Shown here piece after piece: positions 24,809-34,534 of a stretch of DNA of 64,000 bases. Positions within the stretch are counted from its first letter, which is position 1; the number at the start of each line of letters is the position of its first letter. The translations under genes and the position numbers were made by a program. This DNA comes from Catellatospora citrea. GTDB taxonomy: Bacteria; Actinomycetota; Actinomycetes; Mycobacteriales; Micromonosporaceae. A model generated the notes under the pieces. It was not told the DNA's origin. It ran no database searches and saw only the letters and a program-made list of their open reading frames with translations. The DNA is taken from assembly GCF_003610235.1 (NCBI RefSeq), contig NZ_RAPR01000001.1, positions 5,332,001 to 5,396,000 of the forward strand. The letters are read 5' to 3'.

Positions 24809-27768
24809 CGGCGCTGCTGTGGGCGATGGTGCGGGCCCGGCGCGGGCTGGCGGTCATCACACTGCTGCTGACGGCACTGGCCGCGGCCGCCGCCGCCGCG
24901 GGACCGCTCTACCAGGACGCGGCCGCCGAGTCGCTGCGCGGTGTCGAGGTCGCGGCGGCCAGCGTGGACGAGCGGGTGGTCACCGCGCAGACCTCGGACG
25001 ACCCGCGCGGCGGCGACCAGCCGCTGCGCCCGTACGTGCCCGGCATGATCACGCTCAGCGGGACCTCGGCGCAGGTCGTCGTCACCGGCGCGCAGGGCGA
25101 GGAGAACGAGCGGGGCATGTTCCTGGCCACCCGGACCGGGATCTGCGAGCACCTGGTGATCGTCCGGGGGCGGTGCGCCACCGGCGAGCGCGAGGTCGTG
25201 CTGCGCGAGGACGCCGGCCGCGACCTCGCCGTGGCGCCCGGGCAGGACCTGGCGTTCCAGGTGCCGCCGACCGGGTCGCGGGAGCTGGAGCGGCCACCGG
25301 TGCGCCTCACCGTCGTCGGCTTCTACTCCCCGGTCCGGCTCGACGACCCGTACTGGGGTGATCGCGAGATCCTCACCGGCCTCGACCAGCCCGCCGCGTT
25401 CGCCACCGAGCGCACCGTGGCGGCCGTCGAGGGCAGCCGGATGCGCATGGTGGACCTCCTGGTCACCGCCGCGGCGTTCGACGACATGGACCGGCTGCGC
25501 GACGACCTGGGCGACGCCGAGTCCGAGCTGGACGCGGGCGGCTTCGGCGTCGACAGCGAACTGAGCAAGCTCATCGCCCGGATCAAGGACGGCGAGTCGC
25601 AGCTCGCGTCGAGCCTGCTGCTGGCGGCCGTGCCGCTGGTGATGCTGTGCTGGCTGGTCTTGTTCATCGCGGTGGCCGGCGGGGTCGAGCAGCGGCGCGG
25701 CGAGCTGGGCCTGACCGCGCTGCGCGGCGTGCCCGCCCGCACCCGGTGGTGGCTGGCCACCGCCGAGACCTCGGTGCCGGTGCTGCTCGCCGTGATCCCC
25801 GGCTACCTGCTCGGATACGCGGCGACCGCGCTGCTGGCGACGGTCGCGCTGCCCGGCTCGCCGCCGGTGTACCTGAACCCGGCGTCGGCGCTGTACACCG
25901 CCGTCGCGGTGCTCGGCGCGCTGCTGGCCGGGCTGCTCGCGCAGGTGCGCGCGCTCACCACGCCGGTGCTGGGCCTGCTGCGCCGGGCCCGGGTGCGCCG
26001 CCGCGGCGGCCTCGTCGGCGGCGTCGAGGCGATGGTCGGCGCGCTCGCGCTGGTCGCCGGCTACCAGGTCGCGGCGGGCGGGGACACCGGCTCGGGCGGC
26101 ATCGGGCTGCTCGCGCCGCTCTGCATCGCGCTGGGCCTGGGCCTGGTCGCGGCCCGCGCGATCGGCGTGCCCGCCGAGCGGCTGGGCAAACGTGCCCTGC
26201 GCCGGGGGCGGCTGCGTACCGGCCTGGCCGCGCTGACGCTGGCCCGGGGCGGCGGCACGCACTGGGTCGTGGTGCTGCTGACCGTCGTGTTCGGCCTGCT
26301 CGGGTTCGCGTTGTCGGCTCGGGACGTGGCCGCGCAGGCCTGGCACGAACGGGCCGAGGTGCAGGTCGGCGCGGCCCGGGTGCTGCAGGTCGAGGCGCTG
26401 CCCGCGGCCAGCCTGCTGCACGCGGTGCGCGCCGCGGACCCGTCCGGCCGGTACGCGATGGCGGCCATGCGGGTGAACGTGAACAGCGAGACGAAGCTGC
26501 TGGCCGTGGACAGCTCCCGGTTCGCGGCGGTGGCGCTGTGGCCCGACGCGTACGGCGCCACGCCCCCGGCCGAGGTGGCGCGGCAACTGCGGCCCACCGA
26601 GGTCACCCCGCTGTCGCTGACCGCGGCCGAGGTCGAGATCACCGTGACGCTGGACCGGATCGAGCCCGGCGCCAAGGCGGGCCTCACCCTGCGCCTGGTG
26701 GGCACCGGCGGGGCCCAGTCCACGGTCCGGGTGGACAAGCTGCTGCCGGGCACGCACGCGTACCGGATCGCCACGCCCACCTGCGCGGCCGATCCGTGCC
26801 AGCTCAGGCACCTGATGGTGGACCTGTTCACGCCGAAGCGCTATCTGGTCGACCTGACCGTCGGCGACCTGCGCGACCTCACCGGCAAGACGGTGCTGGC
26901 CGGCGCGGACCTGGCCGGACACCACTGGCGGCTGCCGCAGACCAGCGCCGCGCGGCCCGTGCCGGAGATGGCTCCCGCCGCCGGCGGCCTGCGGGTGTGG
27001 GTGGACAGCGTGCTCACGCCGGACATGCGCGCCGCGGCCGATCCCGCGCCCGACCCGCTGCCCCTGGTCGCCGCCGGTGAGCTACCGCCCGAGCTGCTCG
27101 GCGCGGGCGGCACGGTGCGGGTCCCGATCGTCCGGTCGGGCACCCTGCCGCTGGTGCCCCGCAACGGCTCGCACGGCGCGCTGGTCGACCTGCAGTACGC
27201 CGACCTGAGGGTGGGCGGCGAATCGGACGCGCAGGAGCCCGAGGTGTGGCTGTCGGCCGACGCGCCCGCCGACCTCGTCAAGCGCCTGGAGGCCAACGGG
27301 CTGAAGGTGCTCGGCGAGCGCGACGCCGCCGGGCAGCTGCACCTCTACGAGGAGCAGGCCCCCGCGCTGGCGATGCTGTTCCTGGCCGCGGCCGCGCTCG
27401 TCGGGGTGCTCTTCGCCGCGGGCGGCCTGCTGGTCACCGCGGTGCTCGAACGCGGCCGGACCGACGGCGGGCTGGCGACGCTGCGCGCGCAGGGCGTCGG
27501 CGAGCGGGTGCTGCGCAGCGCGGACCTGGGCGGCCGGTTCGCCCTGGTGCTCGCGGGCACCGTGATCGGCCTGCTGGCCGCGGTGCTGTCGTGGGCGCTG
27601 GCCCGCGGCGTGTTGCCGGTGTTCGGCGACGGGGGCACGGCCGTGCCCCCGCCCGACCTGCCCGGGCCGCTGGTCGCCGCCCCGATCGCGGCGGCCCTGC
27701 TGGTGCTGTTGACAACCTGCCTGCTCGCCACGAGGGTGGCCCGCGGGAGCGAGGGAGCGACGTCGTGA
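24805..27768 (+). CDS. FtsX-like ABC permease 2
   Basis: A 987-residue paralogue of permease 1 with the same plan: a membrane segment at about 12-33, an external domain, a membrane cluster starting about 271 (LAAVPLVMLCWLVLF), a second external domain, and a C-terminal cluster from about 852. The shared block reads LLAVDSSRFAAVALWPDAY. The ATG is set by GGAGGGAC just upstream and the ATGA overlap with permease 1; the frame is open far upstream but inside that gene. The two proteins probably form the heteromeric channel. Stop and next GTG overlap again (GTGA). Confidence 0.87.
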   Translation: MTALLWAMVRARRGLAVITLLLTALAAAAAAAGPLYQDAAAESLRGVEVAAASVDERVVTAQTSDDPRGGDQPLRPYVPGMITLSGTSAQVVVTGAQGEENERGMFLATRTGICEHLVIVRGRCATGEREVVLREDAGRDLAVAPGQDLAFQVPPTGSRELERPPVRLTVVGFYSPVRLDDPYWGDREILTGLDQPAAFATERTVAAVEGSRMRMVDLLVTAAAFDDMDRLRDDLGDAESELDAGGFGVDSELSKLIARIKDGESQLASSLLLAAVPLVMLCWLVLFIAVAGGVEQRRGELGLTALRGVPARTRWWLATAETSVPVLLAVIPGYLLGYAATALLATVALPGSPPVYLNPASALYTAVAVLGALLAGLLAQVRALTTPVLGLLRRARVRRRGGLVGGVEAMVGALALVAGYQVAAGGDTGSGGIGLLAPLCIALGLGLVAARAIGVPAERLGKRALRRGRLRTGLAALTLARGGGTHWVVVLLTVVFGLLGFALSARDVAAQAWHERAEVQVGAARVLQVEALPAASLLHAVRAADPSGRYAMAAMRVNVNSETKLLAVDSSRFAAVALWPDAYGATPPAEVARQLRPTEVTPLSLTAAEVEITVTLDRIEPGAKAGLTLRLVGTGGAQSTVRVDKLLPGTHAYRIATPTCAADPCQLRHLMVDLFTPKRYLVDLTVGDLRDLTGKTVLAGADLAGHHWRLPQTSAARPVPEMAPAAGGLRVWVDSVLTPDMRAAADPAPDPLPLVAAGELPPELLGAGGTVRVPIVRSGTLPLVPRNGSHGALVDLQYADLRVGGESDAQEPEVWLSADAPADLVKRLEANGLKVLGERDAAGQLHLYEEQAPALAMLFLAAAALVGVLFAAGGLLVTAVLERGRTDGGLATLRAQGVGERVLRSADLGGRFALVLAGTVIGLLAAVLSWALARGVLPVFGDGGTAVPPPDLPGPLVAAPIAAALLVLLTTCLLATRVARGSEGATS

Positions 27769-28643
27769 AGAACTCCAGCCTGACCGGCCTGGCCGTGGTG
27801 TGCCGCCGGGTGGTGCACATCTACCGCGCCGAGGGCGGCGACGTGGTCGCGCTGGCCGGCGTAGACCTGGACATCGCCCCGGGGGAGCGGGTGGCCCTGG
27901 TCGGGCCGTCCGGCTCCGGCAAGTCGACGCTGATCGCGCTGCTGGCCGGGCTGATGCGGCCCAGCGCCGGGCGGGTGCAGATCGGCCTGGTCGACATCGG
28001 CCGAATCAGCGAGGCCGAACTGGCCCGGCTGCGCGGCACGGACCTGGGCGTGGTGCTGCAGGGGGCCCGGCGCAACCTGCTGCCGTACGCCACCGTGCTC
28101 AGCAACGTGTGGCTGGCCCAGCGCCGGGCGGCGCACGTGCGCCCCGCCGACCTGGAGCCGCCGGAGCGCATCCTGTCGCTGCTCGGGCTGACCGGGCTCG
28201 GCCACCGCAAGGTGCAGGACCTGCCGCCCGGCGCGGCGCAGCGGGCCGCCATCGCGGTCGGCATGGCCGCCTCGCCCGGCCTGCTGCTGGTGGACGAGCC
28301 GACCAGCCAGCTCGACCGGACCGCGCGCGACGAGGTGCTGGCGGCGCTGGAGGCGGTCAACACCGAGCGCGGCACCACCATCGTCGCCGTCACGCACGAC
28401 CCCGACGTGGGCGCGCGGCTGGGCCGGGCGGTCACCATCCGCGACGGCCGGGTCGGCTCCGAGGGCCGCGACGGCCGCGAGTTCGCGGTCATCGCCGGGG
28501 ACGGCACCGTGCAGCTGCCACCGGACGTGCTGGACGTGCTGCCGCCCGGCACGCTGCTCTCGGTGGAGCACGCCAACGGCAAGGTCACCCTGGTCACCGA
28601 CGACCACGCGGTCTCCGTGCCGGTCGACTCCGAGCGGGTCTGA
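27765..28643 (+). CDS. ABC transporter ATP-binding protein with degenerate signature
   Basis: A 292-residue ATPase ending the cassette. Walker A GPSGSGKSTLI, Q-loop VVLQGARRN, Walker B LLLVDEPTSQLD and the H-loop His in VTHDPD are intact, but the signature is LPPGAAQRAAIA instead of LSGGQ. In a heterodimer with the first ATPase, one composite ATP site would then be weak, as in several asymmetric ABC exporters. About 60 extra C-terminal residues after the ATPase core form a beta-rich tail (VIAGDGTVQLPP to PVDSERV) not usual in this class. The GTG start overlaps the permease stop; GAGGGAG lies upstream. Confidence 0.87.
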   Translation: MKNSSLTGLAVVCRRVVHIYRAEGGDVVALAGVDLDIAPGERVALVGPSGSGKSTLIALLAGLMRPSAGRVQIGLVDIGRISEAELARLRGTDLGVVLQGARRNLLPYATVLSNVWLAQRRAAHVRPADLEPPERILSLLGLTGLGHRKVQDLPPGAAQRAAIAVGMAASPGLLLVDEPTSQLDRTARDEVLAALEAVNTERGTTIVAVTHDPDVGARLGRAVTIRDGRVGSEGRDGREFAVIAGDGTVQLPPDVLDVLPPGTLLSVEHANGKVTLVTDDHAVSVPVDSERV

Positions 28644-28648
28644 GCCCC

Positions 28649-28684
28649 CGGGTGCCCGTGTCGACTTTCCGACAAGGGCACCCG
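28649..28684. terminator. Bidirectional hairpin between the ABC cassette and the PhoD-like gene
   Basis: CGGGTGCCCGTGTCG (28649-28663) pairs with CGACAAGGGCACCCG (28670-28684), 14 of 15 positions, loop ACTTTC. It lies between convergent genes, six bases after the ATPase stop. Confidence 0.75.
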
Positions 28685-28691
28685 GCCGACA

Positions 28692-30278
28692 TCAGGCTGT
28701 CAGGTCGTAGCGGAGCACGGGGGACAGTCCGGTGCCGTCGGCGGTGCCCTCGATGACGACCGACGCGGCGCGGCCGTGGTGGGTGAGGGTGGCCACGGCG
28801 CTGCCGAAGTACGGCGGGTCGTAGGCGTGCCAGCGCACCCGCGGCCGGGGCACCCGGAACAGGCGCGCGACCAGGGCCGCCGGGCCGGACAGTGCCCGCC
28901 ACCAGCCCACCCGTAGCAGGGTGCGCATGACGCCCTGGATGCTCTGGTGCAGCGGCGAGCAGGTGATCTGGTGCACGACCGCGGTCGCGCCCGGGATGGC
29001 GGCCCGGGCGACGTACGAGTGGTGCACGTCGCCGCCGAGCACGCTGACCGTGGCCGGTCCGCGCACCCCCGCGATCAGGGCGGTCAGCTCGTCGAACGAG
29101 TGCCCCACCGCGGCCCAGTGCTCCAGGTCGTACTTCTGGCGCAGGCGCTCCATGCCGGGCCGCTTGGCGGCCAGCACCTCGATCACGGCCTCGCCGTGGT
29201 GGATCGTGGGCGCGAGCAGCCACGGCAGGGAGCAGGCCAGCACGAGGTGGTCGCAGTCGGCGCGGGCCTGCTCGGCCAGCTCGTCCCAGTGCTCCTGGGG
29301 CCACATCCGGCGCTCGGGCCCGTCGATCACCCGGTTGCCCCGGCAGTCGAGCATGACCAGCCGGGTCCGGCCGACGTCGACGGTGTACCCCCACGGGTAG
29401 GGGTCCGGCCCGGCGGGCGTGGCGACCCGGGTCGCGAACTCGGTGAGCACCGCGGTGGCGTCCGCGCCGCCCCGGATGCGCGTCCACACCGAGTCGCGGT
29501 CGAGCTGGTCCGGGGTCAGGTTGCCGAGGTGTTGGAACAGCCAGTAGGAGGCGATCCCGGTGGTGCTGCGCTCGTCCCACCAGGGCTCGCGGCGCACCTC
29601 TTCGAGCCAGGCGGCCGAGGAGTTCCAGTCGTCCATGATCTCGTGATCGTCGAAGATCATCACGTTGGGCACCGTCGACAGCAGCCAGCGGACCGGCGGC
29701 TCGGTCCACGACTCGTGGTAGAGGTGCACGTACTCGGCGAAGGTGACCACGTGCCCGTCCGGGGCCGACAGGGGCCGCGTCTGCCCGGCCAGCCAGCTGC
29801 GGGTGGGTGCGGACAGGCCGTCGGCGTAGATCTGGTCGCCGATCAGCGCCAGCAGGTCGGGCAGCTCCGCCTGCCCGGTCCGGGCCTGCGCCAGCAGCCG
29901 GTGCCCGAGCGCCTCCAGGGCGTCCGGGTCGTGCCCGGCCTCGGCATGCGTCGACGCGCTGGCCTCCCGGCAGGAGCCGAACGCGATCACCGCGTCGGCC
30001 CGCCCCGGATCGCGGATGGTGATCACCGAATCGGGGTATCCGGACAGCGGCCACACGGCCGCGCCGTCGAGTTCGACGGCGTACGCGGTCGCGCCGGACG
30101 GCAGCCCGGCCAGCACCACCAGCCCCACGTGCACCCCGAACGCCTCGAACGTGTCCGACGTCACGGTGATGTCACCGGCCCGCACGCGCACCTGCGCGGG
30201 TTGGTCGGTCTGTACCCAGATGACCGCCTGGTCACCGTCGACGCGGCGCAGGAGCGGGCCGAGGAGGAGGTTCGCCAC
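28692..30278 (-). CDS. PhoD-like phosphodiesterase/alkaline phosphatase
   Basis: A 528-residue metallophosphoesterase of the PhoD family. An N-terminal Ig-like domain (about 1-95) is followed by the catalytic domain with FGSCREAS, the metal ligands in IGDQIYADG, FDDHEIMDDWN near 210-220, and VLGGDVHHSY near 410. Typical PhoD enzymes are secreted; no signal peptide is seen here, so a cytoplasmic location or non-standard export is possible. The GTG at 30278 has GGAGG eight bases upstream. The frame stays open far beyond this start on the minus strand but only as the shadow of ftsY. The gene is divergent from ftsY. Confidence 0.85.
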   Translation of the reverse strand: MANLLLGPLLRRVDGDQAVIWVQTDQPAQVRVRAGDITVTSDTFEAFGVHVGLVVLAGLPSGATAYAVELDGAAVWPLSGYPDSVITIRDPGRADAVIAFGSCREASASTHAEAGHDPDALEALGHRLLAQARTGQAELPDLLALIGDQIYADGLSAPTRSWLAGQTRPLSAPDGHVVTFAEYVHLYHESWTEPPVRWLLSTVPNVMIFDDHEIMDDWNSSAAWLEEVRREPWWDERSTTGIASYWLFQHLGNLTPDQLDRDSVWTRIRGGADATAVLTEFATRVATPAGPDPYPWGYTVDVGRTRLVMLDCRGNRVIDGPERRMWPQEHWDELAEQARADCDHLVLACSLPWLLAPTIHHGEAVIEVLAAKRPGMERLRQKYDLEHWAAVGHSFDELTALIAGVRGPATVSVLGGDVHHSYVARAAIPGATAVVHQITCSPLHQSIQGVMRTLLRVGWWRALSGPAALVARLFRVPRPRVRWHAYDPPYFGSAVATLTHHGRAASVVIEGTADGTGLSPVLRYDLTA

Positions 30279-30389
30279 GCGGACATCCTCCGGGATCGGC
30301 GCAGCCGGGGCCAGGGCGGAGCCTGTCGTATCGGCGCGCGCGGCCTCCGGTGTGCGCCGGATGCCCCCAGGTTTGAGAGGATGCCGAGC

Positions 30390-31643
30390 ATGAAAGACGC
30401 GCTCGTCCCCGTACTCGTGGTCATCGGCCTGCTGCTGCTGGCCGGGCTGACGCTGTTCCTGGTCCGCCGGCCGCGCCGCGGCGCGCTGCCGCCCACGCAG
30501 GAGCAGCGCCCGGGGATCGAGCGCGGCGAGAAGATCCCGCCGAGCGTGATCACGGCGCCCGCGCCCGAGAAGCCCGCGCCCGAGAAGGCGCCGGAGCAGG
30601 CCGCGCCCGGCAAGCCGGCCGTGGTGCCGGCGCCGGCCCCGCCCGCGCCGGGGGAGACGGCCCCGCCGGTCGAGGCCGCGCCGCCGAAGCCGGCCGAGCC
30701 GGAGATCGAGACGCCGGAGCCGACCGCGGGCCGCCTGGTGCGGCTGCGCGCCCGGCTGTCGCGCTCGCAGAACGTCTTCGGCAAGGGCCTGCTCGGCCTG
30801 CTCTCCCGCGACCACCTCGACGACGACGCGTGGGACGAGGTCGAGGAGAGCCTGATCAGCGCCGACGTCGGCGTGCAGGCGACCACCGAGATCGTGGCGA
30901 AGCTGCGCGAGCGCACCCGGGTGCTGGGCACCCGGACCAGCGCCGACCTGCGCGCGCTGCTGACCGAGGAGCTGACCGAGGCGCTGGACCCGAAGCTGGA
31001 CCGCTCGCTGCACACCGGGGTCGTCGACGGCAAGCCGTCGGTGATCCTGGTCGTCGGCGTGAACGGCGCCGGCAAGACCACCAGCTGCGGCAAGATCGCC
31101 CGGGTGCTGGTGGCCGACGGTCACACCGTGGTGCTGGGCGCGGCCGACACCTTCCGCGCGGCCGCGGCCGAGCAGCTGGCCACCTGGGCCAGCCGGGTCG
31201 GGGCGCAGGTCGTGCGCGGCCCCGAGGGCGGTGACCCGGCCGCCGTCGCGTTCGACGCGGTCAAGAAGGGCATCGACGCGGGCGTCGACACCGTGCTCAT
31301 CGACACCGCCGGCCGCCTGCAGAACAAGGTCGGCCTGATGGACGAGCTCGGCAAGATCAAGCGCGTGGTGGAGAAGCACGGCCCGGTCTCGGAGACCCTG
31401 CTGGTGCTCGACGCCACCGCGGGTCAGAATGGGCTGAGCCAGGCTCGGGTCTTCACCGAGGTCGCCGACGTCACCGGCGTGGTGCTCACTAAATTGGACG
31501 GCACGGCGAAGGGCGGTATCGTGATCGCGGTGCAGCGTGCTCTCGGCATTCCGGTGAAACTGGTCGGCCTTGGCGAGGGTCCCGACGATCTCGCACCCTT
31601 CGACCCTCAGCAGTTCGTCTCCGCCCTGCTGGGCGACGAGTGA
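30390..31643 (+). CDS. ftsY: Signal recognition particle receptor FtsY
   Basis: Membrane-bound GTPase that docks SRP-ribosome complexes on SecYEG. The 417-residue protein has the actinobacterial layout: an N-terminal membrane segment (about 5-26), a long Pro/Ala/Glu linker (about 40-115), then the NG domain with GVNGAGKTTSCGKIA near 222, DTFRAAA, DTAGRLQNK and TKLDGTAKGG. The ATG at 30390 is preferred because GAGAGG lies nine bases upstream; an ATG three codons earlier has no spacing for it. The partner ffh lies 5.5 kb downstream, beyond the nitrogen operon. Confidence 0.96.
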   Translation: MKDALVPVLVVIGLLLLAGLTLFLVRRPRRGALPPTQEQRPGIERGEKIPPSVITAPAPEKPAPEKAPEQAAPGKPAVVPAPAPPAPGETAPPVEAAPPKPAEPEIETPEPTAGRLVRLRARLSRSQNVFGKGLLGLLSRDHLDDDAWDEVEESLISADVGVQATTEIVAKLRERTRVLGTRTSADLRALLTEELTEALDPKLDRSLHTGVVDGKPSVILVVGVNGAGKTTSCGKIARVLVADGHTVVLGAADTFRAAAAEQLATWASRVGAQVVRGPEGGDPAAVAFDAVKKGIDAGVDTVLIDTAGRLQNKVGLMDELGKIKRVVEKHGPVSETLLVLDATAGQNGLSQARVFTEVADVTGVVLTKLDGTAKGGIVIAVQRALGIPVKLVGLGEGPDDLAPFDPQQFVSALLGDE

Positions 31644-31676
31644 CGAGCCGATGAGCGACGAGCAGCTGACGAGTCC

Positions 31677-32483
31677 ATGGTGACAGCCCCTTTCCAGGAT
31701 CCCACCGAGATCCCGCTGCGTGGCGGAAACGTCAGCACGGTGGTGCGGGTCGGCGAGACGGTCCGGCGCAACGCCGGCCCGTGGACCCCGACCGTGCACG
31801 CCCTGCTGCGCCATCTCGAGTACGCCGGTTTCACCGGTTCCCCCCGTGCCCTGGGCATGGACGAGCACGGCCGTGAGGTGCTGTCCTACCTGCCGGGCGA
31901 GTGCGGGGAATACCCGCTGGCCCCGCACTGGGTCACCGACGAGGCGCTGGTCACCGTCGCCACCATGCTGCGCATGTTCCACGACGCGCAGGCCGGCTTC
32001 CGCACACCGCCGGGCGGGGTGTGGCGCTCGTTCGGGCCGCCGCCGCCGGACGCGGAGATCATCTGCCACCACGACGCCGCCCCGCACAACGTCATCTGGC
32101 GGCCGGACGGCACCCTCGCGATGATCGACTTCGACCTCGCGTCGCCCGGCTCGCGCATCTACGACGTGGCGTACGCCGCCTGGACCTGGGTGCCGATCTT
32201 CAGCGACCGGGACTCGATCACGCTCGGCTGGCACCGGCCCGACCGGCCCCGCCGGCTGCGCCTGTTCGCCGACGCGTACGGGCTGATTCCGCGCGACCGG
32301 CACCGTCTCGTGCGGACCATTCGCAAGCGCATCGTGGACCACGTCGAGGGCATCCGCCGCCTCGCCACAGCGGGGGAGCCGGCGTTCGTACGTATCGTGC
32401 AGAAGGGCCACCTTCGTCGGCCGCTTCGCGACCTTCGGCTGATTGACTACGAGCGGTACACGCTGGAGCACGCGCTGCGCTGA
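31677..32483 (+). CDS. Aminoglycoside phosphotransferase-like kinase
   Basis: A 268-residue protein of the APH/choline-kinase fold. The catalytic loop is HHDAAPHNVIW (about 130-140, pattern H-x-D-x4-N) and the metal-binding motif is MIDFDLASPGSR. An N-terminal ATP lobe is short but has RVGETVRRNAG. Family members phosphorylate antibiotics, sugars or metabolites; nothing indicates the substrate here, and resistance should not be assumed. It starts 33 bases after ftsY and may share its transcript. The next gene has its own regulated promoter. Confidence 0.8.
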   Translation: MVTAPFQDPTEIPLRGGNVSTVVRVGETVRRNAGPWTPTVHALLRHLEYAGFTGSPRALGMDEHGREVLSYLPGECGEYPLAPHWVTDEALVTVATMLRMFHDAQAGFRTPPGGVWRSFGPPPPDAEIICHHDAAPHNVIWRPDGTLAMIDFDLASPGSRIYDVAYAAWTWVPIFSDRDSITLGWHRPDRPRRLRLFADAYGLIPRDRHRLVRTIRKRIVDHVEGIRRLATAGEPAFVRIVQKGHLRRPLRDLRLIDYERYTLEHALR

Positions 32484-32506
32484 AACGCGCCATGAATGGT
32501 CTCCTC

Positions 32507-32530
32507 ACGTGTGAACATTTCTTCACACGT
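32507..32530. other. Inverted repeat upstream of amt
   Basis: ACGTGTGAA (32507-32515) and TTCACACGT (32522-32530) with loop CATTTC. It overlaps the first half of the GlnR-type box and could be a regulator site or the terminator of the preceding gene; no T-run follows. Confidence 0.5.
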
Positions 32531-32558
32531 ACGAAACAGATCGTGACGTGCCGGAAAC
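32522..32558 (+). promoter_or_regulatory. GlnR-type operator of the amt-glnK-glnD operon
   Basis: Two gTnAC-n6-GaAAc half-site pairs in tandem: TTCAC-n6-GAAAC (32522-32537) and GTGAC-n6-GAAAC (32543-32558), five bases apart. This is the known actinobacterial GlnR pattern, and in Streptomyces GlnR controls the same operon. The site ends 173 bases before the amt GTG. Confidence 0.7.
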
Positions 32559-32731
32559 CGAGCAGCGTCATTGCGCGAAACAGGGGTTGGCGATGCTGCC
32601 CCCCAACCAGCACCGATGGCACTGCGGCGATCGGTCGGGGATGACACGACGAGCGGCCCGCCGACACGGCGGCGCCACGACGGTCGACCTCGGGGCTGGC
32701 TGGGAGGAACCCACTCACTTAGGAGGGCAGC

Positions 32732-34501
<1,770 letters not shown>

Positions 34502-34534
34502 GGCAGTAGTCGCAACAACCTGAAAGAGGACCAC

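Noticed and set aside
28692-32471. A 1259-codon open frame on the minus strand running from the PhoD-like gene through ftsY
   Set aside because: Only the first 528 codons from the GTG at 30278 are PhoD-like. The rest is an antisense shadow of ftsY and the kinase gene, common in GC-rich DNA.
31677-32483. Antibiotic resistance by the APH-like kinase
   Set aside because: The fold and catalytic motifs fit many small-molecule kinases; context is housekeeping and no resistance-specific motif is seen.
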